Source: Dama dama
Lineage: Eukaryota > Chordata > Mammalia > Artiodactyla > Cervidae
Reading direction: 5' to 3'
Assembly (NCBI RefSeq): GCF_033118175.1
Contig: NC_083701.1
Span: 11,861,501-11,925,500 of the forward strand
Length of the DNA: 64,000 bases
Shown here: positions 1 through 11,198 of the stretch, piece after piece
Position numbering within the stretch: the stretch's first letter is position 1
Layout: every line of letters begins with the position of its first letter
Notes under the pieces: generated by a model
Seen by the model: the letters and a program-made list of their open reading frames with translations, nothing else
Database searches by the model: none
What the model was told of the DNA's origin: nothing
Program-made: the position numbers and the translations under genes

Positions 1-445
1 TGGATATCAGTTGAGCTCCCATTATGGTCTGCACGGCGTTTTGTCAGGCATAACCCTCACAAGGTTGAAGCACGTGGAAGCCCTACCTTAGTAAGAGGAG
101 ACATTAAGACATGAGAAAAAAAATAATTACAATATAAGCTAGAAAACACCAAGGGTCTTGATTATGTTTCTGAGTTTGGGAGGAATTCTGTATTCTCGGT
201 GGACTCTGGGAAGGCTTCATGGTAGAGGTGATATTTGAGTTGGGCCTTGAAGACTACATAGTCTTAGAGCAGTCAGTGCTTACTTGAAGGATACGAAGAA
301 AAGTAGTGGCATGTAAAAGCCAAGACAGGTTAAAAACCAACATGTACAGATGGGGAGCAGTGGGTCCTGTAATCTCCCATGGTAGACAAATGAGGAGTTA
401 CAGTCAGGGAAGAGAGACTCAGATTGGAGAGGTCTTACACATCAC
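1..445. other. Unassigned sequence with an L2-like patch
   Basis: No gene is seen. Positions about 205-330 (aaggcttcatggtagaggtg, then gggccttgaagactacatag) resemble the antisense 3' part of an L2 LINE. The rest I do not recognise. Confidence 0.4.
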
Positions 446-1526
446 TTTCATTTTCCATTGTGATTATTTTTCTGTTTTTCCATAAAATTTTGCTTTATAC
501 AGTTAATAAGTTGTATGCAAATTTGGAATTACTACATCTAGCAAGTTGACCTTATATCATAAAATATGTCTCCTTATCTTTAATAATGCTTCTAATAATA
601 ACCTTAGAGTTTCTATTGATTGATGTCAGTATATAACTACACCAGAGTTCTTTGGTGAGTTTTTGCAGAGTTCATCTTGTCAAACCATTTGAATTTTAAC
701 ATTTCTGTGTCCTTGTATTTAAGGATATCTCTTAACAGCAAACTGGTTTTCTTTTTTTTCCGAGTCTGACAATGTGGGTCTTTCAATGAAAGAATTTAGT
801 CTGTTAGCATTAAATATAGCTACTTATGTTTATGCTTTTAAATATTTTTATTTGATTCACTTATATTTACCTTTTTCTTTCATGCTTGCTTAGGAATATG
901 CAAATATTTCTAAATTCTATAGAATTATTAAGTTTAACATAAATTTTGTTAGCACTTTCCCAACAATGCTAGGGTTTTGAACACTTTATTTTCTGTTGCT
1001 TTTTAGTGGTTTATATTTGTTGTAGCTTTACATATATTTTAAGCCCATAAAATTTTAATTTTTTGTGTTGTCTATATTTATTTAGTTTGCCAACATATTG
1101 CCATTCCTATTATTCTTCATTTCTGCTCCTATTTCTGTGTTTCCAACTGGGATGATTTTCATTCTACCTAGAAATTTCTTTTTCTGAATATCTGCTGGAT
1201 AGAAATTATTTGTTTCTGCTTGTCTGGAAATGCCTTTATGTTAGCTTCACTTTGAAGGATATTTTTTTCTGAGCATAGAGTTCTACATTTGTGTTATTTG
1301 TTGTCTAGATTTTCACAGATAGTTTCTATTGTCTGCTGGCTTCTATTGTTTGTGTTGAGAAGTCAGTCTTAAGTCTTACTATTTCTCACTTGAAGTTAAT
1401 GTTCTTTTTTTTTCTTTGCTTTTAATTGTGTGTGTGTGTGTGTGTATGTATGTGGTTTTCAGTTGTTTGACTATGATATGCTTTGGTGTGATTTCTTTTA
1501 TATTTACCCTACATCAATTGTTTTCT
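446..1526 (-). mobile_element. Old L1 fragment, antisense
   Basis: AT-rich sequence whose 3' part (about 1140-1526) matches the antisense of old mammalian L1 (L1M type), for example the stretch on a doubled sensory phrase 'gtctgctggcttctattgtt' and 'gactatgatatgctttggtg'. It is interrupted by the BovB at 1529 and appears to resume at about 2186. The outer limit near 446 is approximate. No open frame survives. Confidence 0.5.
1428..1452. repeat. (TG)n microsatellite
   Basis: About ten TG units followed by TATG units, inside the old L1. Confidence 0.85.
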
Positions 1527-1528
1527 TG

Positions 1529-1983
1529 TTGTTCAGTCGCTGAATAGTGTCCGGCTCTTTGCGACCCCTGGACTGCAGCGCACCAGGCCCCTCCCTGTCC
1601 TTCACCATCTCCCGGAGCTTGTCCAAACTTACATGCATTGAGTTGGTGTTGCCATCCCGCCATCTCATCCTCTGTCATCCCCTTCTCCTCCTGCCTTCAA
1701 TCCTTCCCAGCATCAGGGTCTTTCCCAACAAGTGGGCTCTTCACATCAGGTGGCCAAAGTATTGGAGCTTCAGCTTCAGCATCAGTCCTTTCAATGAACA
1801 TTTAGGATTGATCTCCTTTAGGATGGACTGGTTTGATCTCCTTGCAGTCCAAGGGACTCTCAAGAGTCTTCTCCAACACCACAGTTCAAAAGCATCAATT
1901 CTTTGGCATTCAGCTTTCTTTATGGTCCAGCTCTCATGTCCATACATGACTACTGGAAAAAACCATAGCTTTGATTATATTGG
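1529..1983 (-). mobile_element. BovB LINE 3' end, antisense
   Basis: The BovB 3' terminus (ttgttgttcagtcgctgaat) opens the copy on the plus strand. The copy then runs upstream through the RT C-terminal region. The minus frame at 1741-1947 still encodes the BovB C-terminal motif WCWRRLLRVPWTARRSNQS. It is 5' truncated near 1983 and followed by a T tract. It was inserted into old L1 sequence. Confidence 0.92.
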
Positions 1984-2185
1984 GTTGTTTAACTTTTTTT
2001 TTTTTTTTTAATAATTGTCAGCCATTGCTTTTCTCTTTAAACAGTCTGTCTCATTCTTTCATCTTTTCTAGAACAATTATATATATATATTAGAACTTCA
2101 TACATTATCATTCATATATATGTATACACACATAATTTACATATATGGATATAATATGTATAGATATATCTATCATTTTATCTTG
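1984..2185. repeat. Poly-T tract and AT-rich simple repeats
   Basis: A run of 17 T at 1993-2009 is followed by (TA)n at about 2075-2092 and mixed TATG/ATAC at about 2113-2172. No gene is seen. Confidence 0.75.
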
Positions 2186-2430
2186 TCCTCTTTATGTATT
2201 TTCAATATTTTTAACTCTGTGCTTCAGCCTGTATATTTTCTACTGGTCTATTTTCCATTTGACAAATCCTTTCTTTTGCTGCACCTAATTTGCTGCTAAG
2301 GCTACCTATTGAGTTCTTAATTTCAGTTATTGCATTTCCCAGTTCAATATTTGCATTTTTTGGTAGTTTAGTTTCCTTGATTGAATTGTCCATTTTGTTA
2401 TTCATTTTTTAAGATGTCAGTCATAGTTAA
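2186..2430 (-). mobile_element. Old L1 fragment, antisense (continuation)
   Basis: The minus strand reads like an old L1 reading frame (for example NAITEIKNSIGSLSSKL). It probably continues the element at 446-1526, split by the BovB. Confidence 0.55.
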
Positions 2431-2444
2431 AAACAATATTTGGG

Positions 2445-2955
2445 CCATGCAGCAGGCAGAATCGTAAGTTGGACACCAAGTTTCACCCCTCCAGCCACCT
2501 AAGTACATGGTCCCCTCCCTCTTAGTGTGAATGGTTCCTGTGAATATGGTGTGATATGACTCCCTGAGTAGGTTATGTTATATAACAAACATGATGACAT
2601 AGAGGTTGGTGATAAGACTTCTTCATAGCAGCCGGAAGAGACACTCTCCTGCTGTCTTTGAGGAAGTAAGCCGCCAGTTTGTGTGACGGTCACATGGCAA
2701 GGACCTGGGGTGGCTTCTAAGAGCTGAGCAGCCAACAAGAAAATGAGACCCTCAATTCTTTCAACAATTCAAGGGGGCTTGGGTGAGGATCCTAAGCTGC
2801 AGATAAGATTGCGGCCTCACTGATTTCATCCTTGTGGGGTCCTGAGCAGAGAACCCAGCTGTCCTGTGCACGGACTTCTGACCTTTAGAAACTGTGAGAT
2901 AATAAATGTTACTTTGACTCTCTGAATGTGGGTGGTTTGTTCTACAGTGTTAGAA
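2445..2955 (+). mobile_element. MLT1-type LTR (MaLR/ERVL class)
   Basis: The order of sequence blocks is typical of MLT1: an early gtcccctccctcttagtgtg, a middle block gccaacaagaaaatgagacc, then cctgagcagagaacccagct and a terminal aactgtgagataataaatgt carrying the AATAAA signal. It is a solo LTR remnant with no coding capacity. Confidence 0.7.
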
Positions 2956-3329
2956 AGTGAAGATGGGTCACTGATGGGTTTATTTCTATATCTTTTCATG
3001 TTCATCTTATTTTTTTGTTATGTTTGTTATTTTTATATTAAAGGCCTGGGAAAGCATGGGAACGTTGTAGAGGGTCTTAATGATGTTCTCTTTCTTGGGG
3101 GGAGAGGTCATTCTGTTCTTAATCAGCGTCTATGGTAGCAGAAAATTATCATAATCTACTCATGAGTGGGGCTCGTTTAAGGCTTGGTTGCAATGTTTGG
3201 GCAGCTATATCTGAATTTGTATTTGCCCTTGTTCTTTGGTGTAACCCTCCAAATTTACAAACTGAAAGTGGGGGGGGGTGTTCACCAGGGTTTACCTTCA
3301 GAGTCGGTACCAATATTAGACCCCTCAAT
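2956..3329. other. Unassigned sequence
   Basis: Contains an eight-G run near 3271. No gene or confident repeat is seen. Overlapping short open frames in several phases have no protein-like features. Confidence 0.4.
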
Positions 3330-3705
3330 ATCTTGGTGCTATGGACTGAATGTGACTCACCCCTGAAATTGAAATGTTGAAGCCTCATCCCCAAATGTGA
3401 TGATATTTGAAAGTGGGACCTTTTGGAGGTAATTAGTTCATGAGTGTGGAGTCCTAATGAATAGAACTAGTGCCCTTCTAAGAAGAGACAAAAGAAAGAT
3501 GACCTCTTTCTTATGTGAGAGCATAGCAAGAAGGCATCTTCCTGTAATCCAGAAAGAGGATCCTCATCGTGAACCACATTGGCTGGCAAGTTGATCTTGG
3601 ACTTTCAGCTTTCAGAGTCGAAAGGAATAAATTTCTTCTTGCTTTAAGCCACTTAATCTATGATAGTTTTCCTAGAGGAGCCCAATCTAAGATATTAGTA
3701 CTGAT
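3330..3705 (+). mobile_element. MaLR LTR (MST/MLT1 type)
   Basis: Starts tgctatggactgaatgtgac, followed by blocks recognisable from MST/MLT1 LTRs (caaatgtgatgatatttgaa; ttagttcatgagtgtggagt). It ends in gaataaatttcttcttgctt, the LTR polyadenylation region. Confidence 0.7.
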
Positions 3706-3811
3706 AAAAATCTCTGTTCTGTTTGCAGTGGCTTATTTACTTGTACACTTAGCTTCCTGCCCACTTTAGCAATTTTGTGTTTTTCTACCATGCTCTTCAG
3801 TTCCCTTTTTT

Positions 3812-4017
3812 TTTTTTTTTAAATATTCCTTTACTTGGCTGCCTTGGGTCTCAGTTGTGGCACGTGGGATCCTCCACTATGGCATATGCAGGCACTCGGT
3901 GGTACATGGATTCAGTTGCTCCACAGCCTGTGGGATCTTAGTTCCCCGACCAGGGATTGAACCCAAGGCCCCTACATTGCAAGGCAGATTCTTAACCACT
4001 GGATTATCAGGGAAGCC
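3812..4017 (-). mobile_element. CHR-type tRNA-derived SINE, antisense
   Basis: A poly-T tail (plus strand) at about 3808-3822 marks the 3' end. The tRNA-like head closes the copy at the right, with the inverted B box ccagggattgaacccaaggc and ggattatcagggaagcc. Confidence 0.88.
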
Positions 4018-4069
4018 TCAATCAGAGCCTTGGACATTCATATTTCTACTAACAGTCTGTTCAAGTCAA

Positions 4070-4337
4070 TGCTGCTGCTGCTAAGTTGCTTCAGTCGTGT
4101 CTGACTCTGTGTGACCCCATAGATGGCAGTCCACCAGACTCCCCGATCCCTGGGATTCTCCAGGCAAGAACACGGGATTGCGGTCCCATTTCCTTCTCCA
4201 ATGCATGAAAGTGAAAGTGAAGTCGCTCAGTCATGTCCAACTCTTAGTGACCCCATGGACTGCAGCCTACCAGGCTCCTCCATCCATGGAATTTTCCAGG
4301 CAAGAGTACTGAAGTGGGGTGCTATTGCCTTCTCCAT
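4070..4337 (-). mobile_element. BOV-A2 SINE, antisense
   Basis: Two BovA units in tandem, with the terminal (CTG)n/(CAG)n tail at 4070-4083. The second unit starts near 4204 with gaaagtgaaagtgaagtcgc. It is close to full length (about 270 bp). Confidence 0.93.
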
Positions 4338-4454
4338 TCTATGATGCTCCCCCAAATTATTCCAACTTCCATCCATTATCAAATTCCAAATCCACATTGA
4401 TATTTTAAAGTACTTGTTACAGGAGCAATCCACTTTCAAGTACCAAAATTTGTA

Positions 4455-4830
4455 TCAGTCAGTTTAGCCAGAGAAGCAGACCTAATGGGAAGTAAATTTT
4501 GAGATTTACTGCAGTGAATTGACTGATATGATTGCAGGTGCTGGCTAGGCAAGTCCAAAGTCCACAGGGCAGGCCATCGGAGAGGACAGACTGGAACTTT
4601 TGGAAGTGGACTGAAGCTTCCGTCTGTATGTGAAATTTTTTCCTTCTCTCAAGACAGCTGCAGACTGCTTTTCATTCAACCAATAGAATATAGGAAAATT
4701 TTAATTTAATCAGTCAACTGACTGTGGCCTTCAGTCACATCTACAGAATACTTCCACAGCAACACCGAGATTGGTGTTTTAGTGAATAACTGAGGGTTGT
4801 AGGGTAGCCAAATTATACATGCAAAAGACC
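4455..4830 (-). mobile_element. MLT2-type ERVL LTR, antisense
   Basis: The plus strand starts gtatcagtcagtttagccag and has the MLT2 end block acagcaacaccgagattggt near 4756. No coding remnant. Confidence 0.65.
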
Positions 4831-5934
4831 ACTGAAATTGGATATGAACTTGTCTTGCCTTTGCATATATTTGCGCTATTGTCTCTGCTTGATCAAATGT
4901 CTTCAACTCTTAATCATTGCCTCTTCACTGTCTACTGTCCCTGCCTGCCCTTCATTTCTTACAAATTAATTTCTTTCTCTATGTTGTACCTATGGCATTG
5001 CATATGCTATTCTCTTATAGTATTCACTATGTTTTCTTATAATGAGGTCTACAGTTATTTACCAACTTACTAAACTCTGAGCTCTGGAAGGCAGAGACTA
5101 GGACATCATATTCAAAGTCTGATACTCAGCAAATGCTCCATAAATGCCATTTAAATGTTTATTGATCTGTAATAAAGCAAACACACAAAAAAATAAAGCA
5201 AACAAAAACACACCTTCTACTTTAAAATCTTAACTGAAGGAAACTGACTTACTTGTGAAGGCTTATTTGAGTGGGGCCACTTACTTATGCAAATGTACAC
5301 TGAGAGAGACATAGCCATTGTGTTGAGATAATGTATAGCAGAAACTTTTATAACTTTATCAAGAGTGTCACTCTCTAGATAGATGGTATGCAAAGCTGAT
5401 CTTGGCAGAAGAGGAGGTGACTATATTTGCACGAGGATCCCATGACTTCTTAAAAGAGAAGGGACAACAAAACCTGTCCCTTCTCCCTGAAATCCTAATT
5501 AAGGGAGAATCATTAGAGTGAAGCTGGATGGGCCTGCTAAAGAGCTAGATGTAGGAAAAGGCAATAAACTTCTCCAGATAAAATCCTTCTGAAGGATGAG
5601 AATACCTCTGCTGATGGCCTGAATCTCAGTCACCTTGCAGGTGAGCTGGTTGCCTCCACTGTGAGAGGTGTCTGAATCTCTTCTGGATTCAGCCATCACA
5701 ACAAGTCATGCTCTGGGTAACAGGAGCAGAACATGGTGACAAAACTGAACACTAGTCTCAGTCTGAAATCTCTTTGGCTCATACTGCTCCTGGAGGAGTG
5801 AGATCATTTTCTTTTGAAGAATAGTAGTGCTGTGAGCAAGGGAGCTTGACTTAGAGAGTATTGCTGTGGTGACCAATATTCCATTACATCAACCTAGAAT
5901 GATAAGGTCTTGCCAGTGGCAGCATGTTGGAATT
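4831..5934. other. Mostly unassigned; L2 3' end at about 5075-5165
   Basis: About 5075-5165 (gagctctggaaggcagagac, then cataaatgccatttaaatg) fits the plus-oriented 3' end of an L2 LINE. At 5170-5215 two near copies of an AATAAAGCAAAC unit lie in tandem. The rest, including 5220-5930, I do not recognise and it has no supported gene. Confidence 0.4.
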
Positions 5935-6109
5935 TGTGACACCACTTGCTCTGATACAATTTATTTTTAACAGCTTTACTGATGTGTAATTGATACCCCA
6001 AAAAGTGCAAATATTTAATATATGCAATTTGATGAGTTTGGACATAGGTATACACCTGTGAAATCATCATATCCACCACCTCCAAAGGTTTCCTGTGTGT
6101 CTCTCTCTT

Positions 6110-6440
6110 TTTAAAAAATGATTTTATTTATTTATTTATTTTTGGCTGTACTGGGTTTTTGTTGCTGCTCGGACTTTTCTCTAGTTGCAGTGAGTGGGAA
6201 TAACTCTCCAGTTATGGTGCATGGGCTTCTCATTGCGGTGGTTTCTCTCATTGCAGAGCACAGGCTTTCGGGCCCTTGGGCTCAGTAGATGAAGCTCCAG
6301 GCTCTAGAGCATGGGCTCTATAGTTCTGGCACATGGGCTTAGTTGCTCTAGGCATGTGGGATCTTCCTGGATCAGGGATCGAACCCATGTTTCCTGCATT
6401 GGCCGGCAGATTCTTTACCACTGAGCCATTAGGGAAGCCC
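6110..6440 (-). mobile_element. Near full-length CHR SINE, antisense
   Basis: Begins with an A-rich tail read as (TTTA)n. The body has the usual ggctctagagcatgggctct block. The copy ends in the inverted tRNA head (ccagg-atcagggatcgaaccc, cattagggaagccc). It was inserted into an old L1. Confidence 0.92.
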
Positions 6441-6443
6441 CCA

Positions 6444-6459
6444 CCCCCCCCCCCCCCCC
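6444..6459. repeat. Poly-C tract (16 C)
   Basis: An uninterrupted run of 16 C sits directly beyond the 5' end of the antisense CHR SINE. Confidence 0.95.
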
Positions 6460-6600
6460 GCTGCACACTTTTATTCACAGTAAGAACACTCAACATTGCA
6501 TCTACCCTCTTAACAAATTTTAAAGTGCATGGTATAGTGTTGTTGACTATAGGCATGATGCTATACATCACATCTCTACAACTAATTTTGAAAGTACTGT

Positions 6601-7489
6601 GATATTGGACAATATAGGCAGTTTAGTGGAAGAAGGGAGTCTTGAGGGAAATGACTTGTTACTAATCTGGCAGGTAAGAGATCAAATATGCATAACTGTA
6701 ACGAGGTTGGTAGAACTTATGTCAGTTTCAGATGGATTCAGTGAACAGAAGAGTGAATGATCATGTATGCTCTTCTCCTGCTGTGAGATTTAACAGGGAG
6801 AATGTGGCATCAGAAAGAGCAGTATTAGGAATCAAATTCCAACACTTATTACCTGTACATGTGAGTAGTGATTTAACTTCTCTGAGGATCGGTTTCCATT
6901 TCTGTCCGATGTGGATGTTCATATCTATTTCAGAAGATCCTTTTTGTGAGACAATGCAGGCCTCCTCATTCCCACCTAGACCTGTCCCCACTTTTTGCTG
7001 TATGTCGTAGTCATATGGAAACCATTCACAGATTACTGTTTTTCAAATCCTGCCCTATGTGTTAACAGTTGATACAGTAAAAGACTGTTTGCGTCCAGTA
7101 TGCACAGGAATCTGTTCTCCATTCAGAACTGAGCGTGAGAACATCACTAATACACATTTTCTACAAGGTCCTATTTCCTCTCTACAGCTAAGATTGTGCC
7201 CCTCTGTCAAATGGAGACAGTACTTGGGATCAAAATGGGATGAAAATTCAGAAGGAAACAACAGAAGCTGAAGAGAAAGTGCTTTCAAAGGAAGTGAAAA
7301 TACAAGAGGCTCTAGATTGCTCAGGATTGTGGCTTTAAGTCCTGGAAGATCTATTCTTATGCTTTGCTTTTTTATTTATTTTAACAGGGGAGGGGCTGGT
7401 GGGAATTTACTACACAGAGGTATTTTTGAATGATACTGAATTCACTATGTAGCTGGCTATTTAGTTTATATCCTGTGGTCCTGATGTTC
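6601..7489. other. Unassigned; MIR-like patch at about 6810-6925
   Basis: About 6810-6925 (gtgatttaacttctctgagg, then ggtttccatttctgtc) matches the plus-oriented core of a MIR SINE. Overlapping open frames on both strands at 6732-7290 show no recognisable protein feature. No gene is supported. Confidence 0.45.
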
Positions 7490-7800
7490 ATTTTGGCTGT
7501 CTCTGTAATGTAAGTTCCAGAAAGACAGGGACTAGGGTTTGTAATTTTGATTGTTGATACTTAATTGATTCATTGTCTCATTTATTTAAAGGTATTTTTG
7601 TGCTCCTATTTTATAGGACTGTCCTTCTTATAAGGAAAAGACATTAAGAGCATTCTGCCTTGATAGAACTTTTATTCTAGCATTGGGGGGGGGGGGGCAG
7701 ATAAACATTAGTATTTCCAGATATTTTCTAACAAAATATCTGTCATTATAGATGTTGTTATAGTGTCATTATAGATGATTCAGGGGATGCTCTCCTTTAG
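7490..7800. repeat. L2-like fragments, poly-G run and a 23-bp tandem duplication
   Basis: 7490-7570 looks like the plus L2 3' end (gtaagttccagaaagacagg) and 7570-7700 like antisense L2. A run of 13 G lies at 7685-7697. The 14-mer tgtcattatagatg occurs at 7741-7754 and again at 7764-7777, a 23-bp period. Confidence 0.5.
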
Positions 7801-7804
7801 ATAG

Positions 7805-7860
7805 GGAAATGATCAGTGATCAGGAAAATGATCAGCCATCAGGAAAATGATCAGCGATCC
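7805..7860 (+). repeat. Three-copy 19-bp GATC-rich minisatellite
   Basis: The units ggaaatgatcagtgatca (7805-7822), ggaaaatgatcagccatca (7823-7841) and ggaaaatgatcagcgatcc (7842-7860) lie head to tail with three to four changes between them. Confidence 0.9.
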
Positions 7861-8319
7861 AAAGAACCATGAAAAAACATGCAAGATGGAGGGAACATGA
7901 AACATAAAAGTTTGAGACTAGAAAAAGCTTGTCAAGTTCTAATAATTTATAGAAACCAGTGTAGCAATTGGATGGAAAATGATGATCTAGACTATGGCAC
8001 TTAGACACTTACTCTGTTAGTAATCTGTGTGTCTTTCTGAAGTCTTTAGCTCTGTAAGTGCCATTGCCTCTCACTGGCATAATCTTGAAACTCTTCAACT
8101 TCACCTACTTCTTCAAACACCACATCTACTCAGGTACCAAATCCTGTTGTGTTTCTATAAACTTTCCCACTGTCACTCTTAACTATGTTGATTCTTTCTG
8201 CCCCTGTTACTACGGGGCATGATTGCCGTGGAACAAGTCCTCTGAGCTCTTACTTGCCCTACAGCAACAGCCTCCTATAGTCTGTATTACCATTGCCTCC
8301 CTGGTATCCTATTCTGTAT
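7861..8319. other. Unassigned sequence
   Basis: No gene, exon or confident repeat is seen. Confidence 0.4.
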
Positions 8320-8592
8320 TTTCTCCATTAGCAGCATTGGTGTGGTATAGTGAGATCGGCCACACTTGAGCCTGCAACAATGATCCCTCCTTTGCTAATG
8401 TCATACTACTGGCATCTTCACATTGTGATTGGTTCAAGGAAGGGCATGTAACCCAGGCAGTGGTGGGCTTTCCCAGAGTCAAAATGGTAGGTCCACACAT
8501 GGTTACTTAATCCAAGTTGGTCCACTCAGTGTGAAACCCTGGATTCATTGATTGGGTGAAGAGAAGCTCTCTCTTCTTTTGGATTTGTTGTA

Positions 8593-8790
8593 AGTCCAAG
8601 AGCGCAGTGGTGAAGAGACCTCCTGCCAATGCAGAAGACGCAAGAGATGTGGGATTGATCCCTGGCTGGGAAGATCCCCTGGAGAAGGAAATTGCTACTC
8701 ACTCTAGTATTCTTACCTGGGAAATCCCATGGACAGAGAAGCCTGGCAGGCTACAGTCCATGGGGTTACAAGGAGTAGGATACAGCTGAT
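8593..8790 (+). mobile_element. Bov-tA SINE
   Basis: A decayed tRNA head (cctcctgccaatgcagaaga) is joined to a BovA unit ending gttacaaggagtaggataca. Confidence 0.88.
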
Positions 8791-8794
8791 TGAC

Positions 8795-9062
8795 TAACAT
8801 ACACATTTATTTATTTGTCTGCATCAGGTCTTAGTTGTGGTACATGGGATCTTCCCTTCAGCAAGTGGGATGTTCCATTGCAGTGTGTGGGCATCTCTAG
8901 TTGTGATTCTTGGGCTCTAGAGCAGGTGGGCTCCATAGTTGTGGCTCATGGCCTTAGTTGCTGCACAGTGTGTGAGATCTTAGTTCTTTGACTGGGGATC
9001 AGACCTGCGTCTCCTGCATTGCAGGGTGGATTCTTAACCACTGGACCACCAGGGAAGCCCCC
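8795..9062 (-). mobile_element. CHR SINE, antisense
   Basis: Contains the tail (atttatttatttg), the block gggctctagagcaggtgggc, and a head ending ccactggaccaccagggaag. It lies a few bases from the preceding Bov-tA. Confidence 0.92.
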
Positions 9063-9589
9063 TCAGCATGGTTCTATATAATGAAATCATTGGGGGAGAA
9101 TTCTTTCTTGCCTCTTCCTAGCCTTTGGTCATTTGGATACATAGGGATGCCTCTGATCTGTGTTGAAATGCAGGAAATCCTTGGCTTGCAGCTGCAGCAC
9201 TGTAATCCATGCCTCCACCATCACTTGGCCTTCTTCTTCCCATAAGTACATGTGTTTTCTCCTCTTGTTATGGGAAGATTTCAGAGGGAGCAGGGCCCTG
9301 CTGACACTTTGATTTTGAACTTGTAGCTTCCAGAACTGTGAGATAGAAAATTTCTGCCATTTTAACCCACCCAAATTTGTGGGACTTTGTTACAGCAAGC
9401 TAATAAGTGACCTTAGCCAAACATACAGAGGTCAGGAAGTTCAGTCTTCAGTGTGCCTGAAAAAAAGAGGAGGACTGCATGTCAGCACTAATGGCTAGAA
9501 AAAGAAGCAAAATACTGAATATTCTGTGGGTTTCATCAGAGCATGTAGCAAAATCCATCAAAATAAATACCTGAGATGGAGGGTAGCTT

Positions 9590-9666
9590 GTTTTATCTTA
9601 TAATATTTATAAATATTGAATCATCATGTTATACACCTGTAGCTAAAGTTATATGTCAATTATTAT
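9590..9666 (+). mobile_element. Old L1 3' terminus
   Basis: The plus strand has tgttatacacctgtagctaa followed by ttatatgtcaatta, the 3' end of older artiodactyl or mammalian L1. Bases 9421-9589 before it are unassigned. Confidence 0.5.
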
Positions 9667-10605
9667 TTATATGAGTAAAAAATATCTGCAAAAGCTTTTA
9701 AGTTTAAATAGGTCCCATTTATTTATTTTTGCTTTTATTTCCGATATTCTTGGATGTGGGTCATAGAGGATCCTGCTGTGATTTATGTCAGAGAGTGTTT
9801 TGCCTATGTTCTCCTCTAGGAGTTTTATAGTTTCTGGTCTTACATTTAGATCTTTAATCCATTTTGAGTTTATTTTTGTATATGGTGTTAGAAAGTGTTC
9901 TAGTTTCATTCTTGTACAAGTGGTTGACCAGTTCTCCCAGCACCACTTGTTAAAGAGGTTGTCTTTTTTCCATTGTATATTCTTGCCTCCTTTGTCAAAG
10001 ATAAGGTGTCCATAGGTATGTGGATTTATCTCTGGGCTTTCTACCCTGTTCCATTGATCTTTATTTCTGTCTTTGTGCCAGTACCATACTGTCTTGATGA
10101 CTGTGGCTTTGTAGTAGAGCCTGAAGTCAGGCAGGTTTATTCCTCCAGTTCCATTTTTCTTTCTCAAGATTGCTTTGGCTATTTGAGGTTTTTTGTATTT
10201 CCATACAAATTGTGAAATTATTTGTTCTAGTTCTGTGAAGAATACCGTTGGTAGCTTGATAGGGATTGCATTGAATCTATAGATTACTTTGGGTAGTATA
10301 CTCATTTTCACAACATTAATTCTTCCAATCCACAAACACGGTATATTTCTTCATCTATTTGTGTCCTCTTTGATTTCTTTCATCAGTGTTTTATAGTTTT
10401 CTATGTATAGGCCTTTTGTTTCTTTAGGTAGATATACTCCTAAGTATTTTATTCTTTTTGTTGCAATGGTGAATGGTATTGTTTCCTTAATTTCTCTTTC
10501 TGTTTTCTCATTGTTAGTGTATAGGAATGCAAGGGATTTCTGTGTGTTAATTTTATATCCTGCAGCTTTACTATATTCATTGATTATCTCTAGTAATTTG
10601 AATCA
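9667..10605 (-). pseudogene. L1 ORF2 fragment (post-RT region)
   Basis: The minus strand carries an open 222-codon stretch (10335 to 9667) and a broken extension up to about 10605. Residues such as NAIPIKLP, GGINLPDFRLYYKA, LFNKWCWENW, FLTPYTKINSKWIKDLNV and KINKWDLFKLKSFC identify the part of ORF2 after the RT domain. ORF2 is normally about 1,275 residues and carries endonuclease, RT and a C-terminal cysteine motif. None of those three is present here. It cannot make an active protein. Confidence 0.9.
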
Positions 10606-11089
10606 ATTCTAATGAGGTGGATGAAACTGGAGCCCATTATACAGAGTGAAGTAAGCCAGAAAGAAAAACACCAATACAGTATACTAATGCATATATATGG
10701 AATTTAGAAAGATGATAATGATAACCCTATATGCAAGACAGAAAAAGAGACACAGATGTATAGAACAGACTTTTGGACTCTATGGGAGAAGGTGAACGTG
10801 GGATGATCTGAGAGAACAGCATCGAAACATGTATATCATCAAGTGTGAAACAGATCGCCAGTCCAGGTTGGATGTATGAGACAAGTGCTTGGGGCTGGTG
10901 CACTGGGATGACCCAGAGGGATGGGATGGGGAGGGAGGTGGGAGGGGGGTTCAGGATGGGGAACACATGTAAATCCATGGCTGATTTATGTCAATGTATG
11001 GCAAAAACCACTACAATATTGTAAAGTATTTAGCCTCCAATTAATAAAAATAATTGGGAAACAAAAGTGGAAAAACAAACAAACAAAAA
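9667..11089 (+). mobile_element. L1-BT copy with inverted 5' segment (twin-primed)
   Basis: Bases about 9667-10605 are L1 ORF2 on the minus strand. From about 10608 the sequence switches to plus: the end of ORF2, the L1-BT 3' UTR (atgacccagagggatgggat) and an A-rich tail at about 11044-11089. The left edge maps in L1 just upstream of the sequence that follows the junction. That order, inverted upstream piece then direct downstream piece with the interval between them missing, is what twin-primed reverse transcription leaves. The TSD could not be fixed by eye. Confidence 0.88.
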
Positions 11090-11198
11090 GTCTGTGTATA
11101 TGCATATGAATGTATATATGTATTGATCTATCAAGAAATCTCATTTCTAATCTTCTCATTTCTAATGTTTTCCCTAGCAACTACTCTTTCCTTCCCTT

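Larger units (their letters stand above)
5935..6600 (-). mobile_element. Old L1 3' region, antisense, split by a SINE
   Basis: Plus-strand blocks aacagctttactgatgtgta (5969) and ctcttaacaaattttaaagt (6507) belong to one old L1 3' region read backwards. The CHR SINE at 6110-6440 separates them. Confidence 0.65.
8320..9420 (+). mobile_element. Probable MLT1-type LTR split by two SINEs
   Basis: The right part (about 9275-9420) has the MLT1 end blocks gggccctgctgacactttga and agaactgtgagatagaaaat and is convincing. The left part (8320-8590) is assigned to the same element only by position. The SINEs at 8593 and 8795 lie between. Confidence 0.5.

Noticed and set aside
2075..2180. AT-rich tract considered as promoter or origin
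   Set aside because: It is a microsatellite-like TA/TG tract next to a LINE, with no gene downstream.
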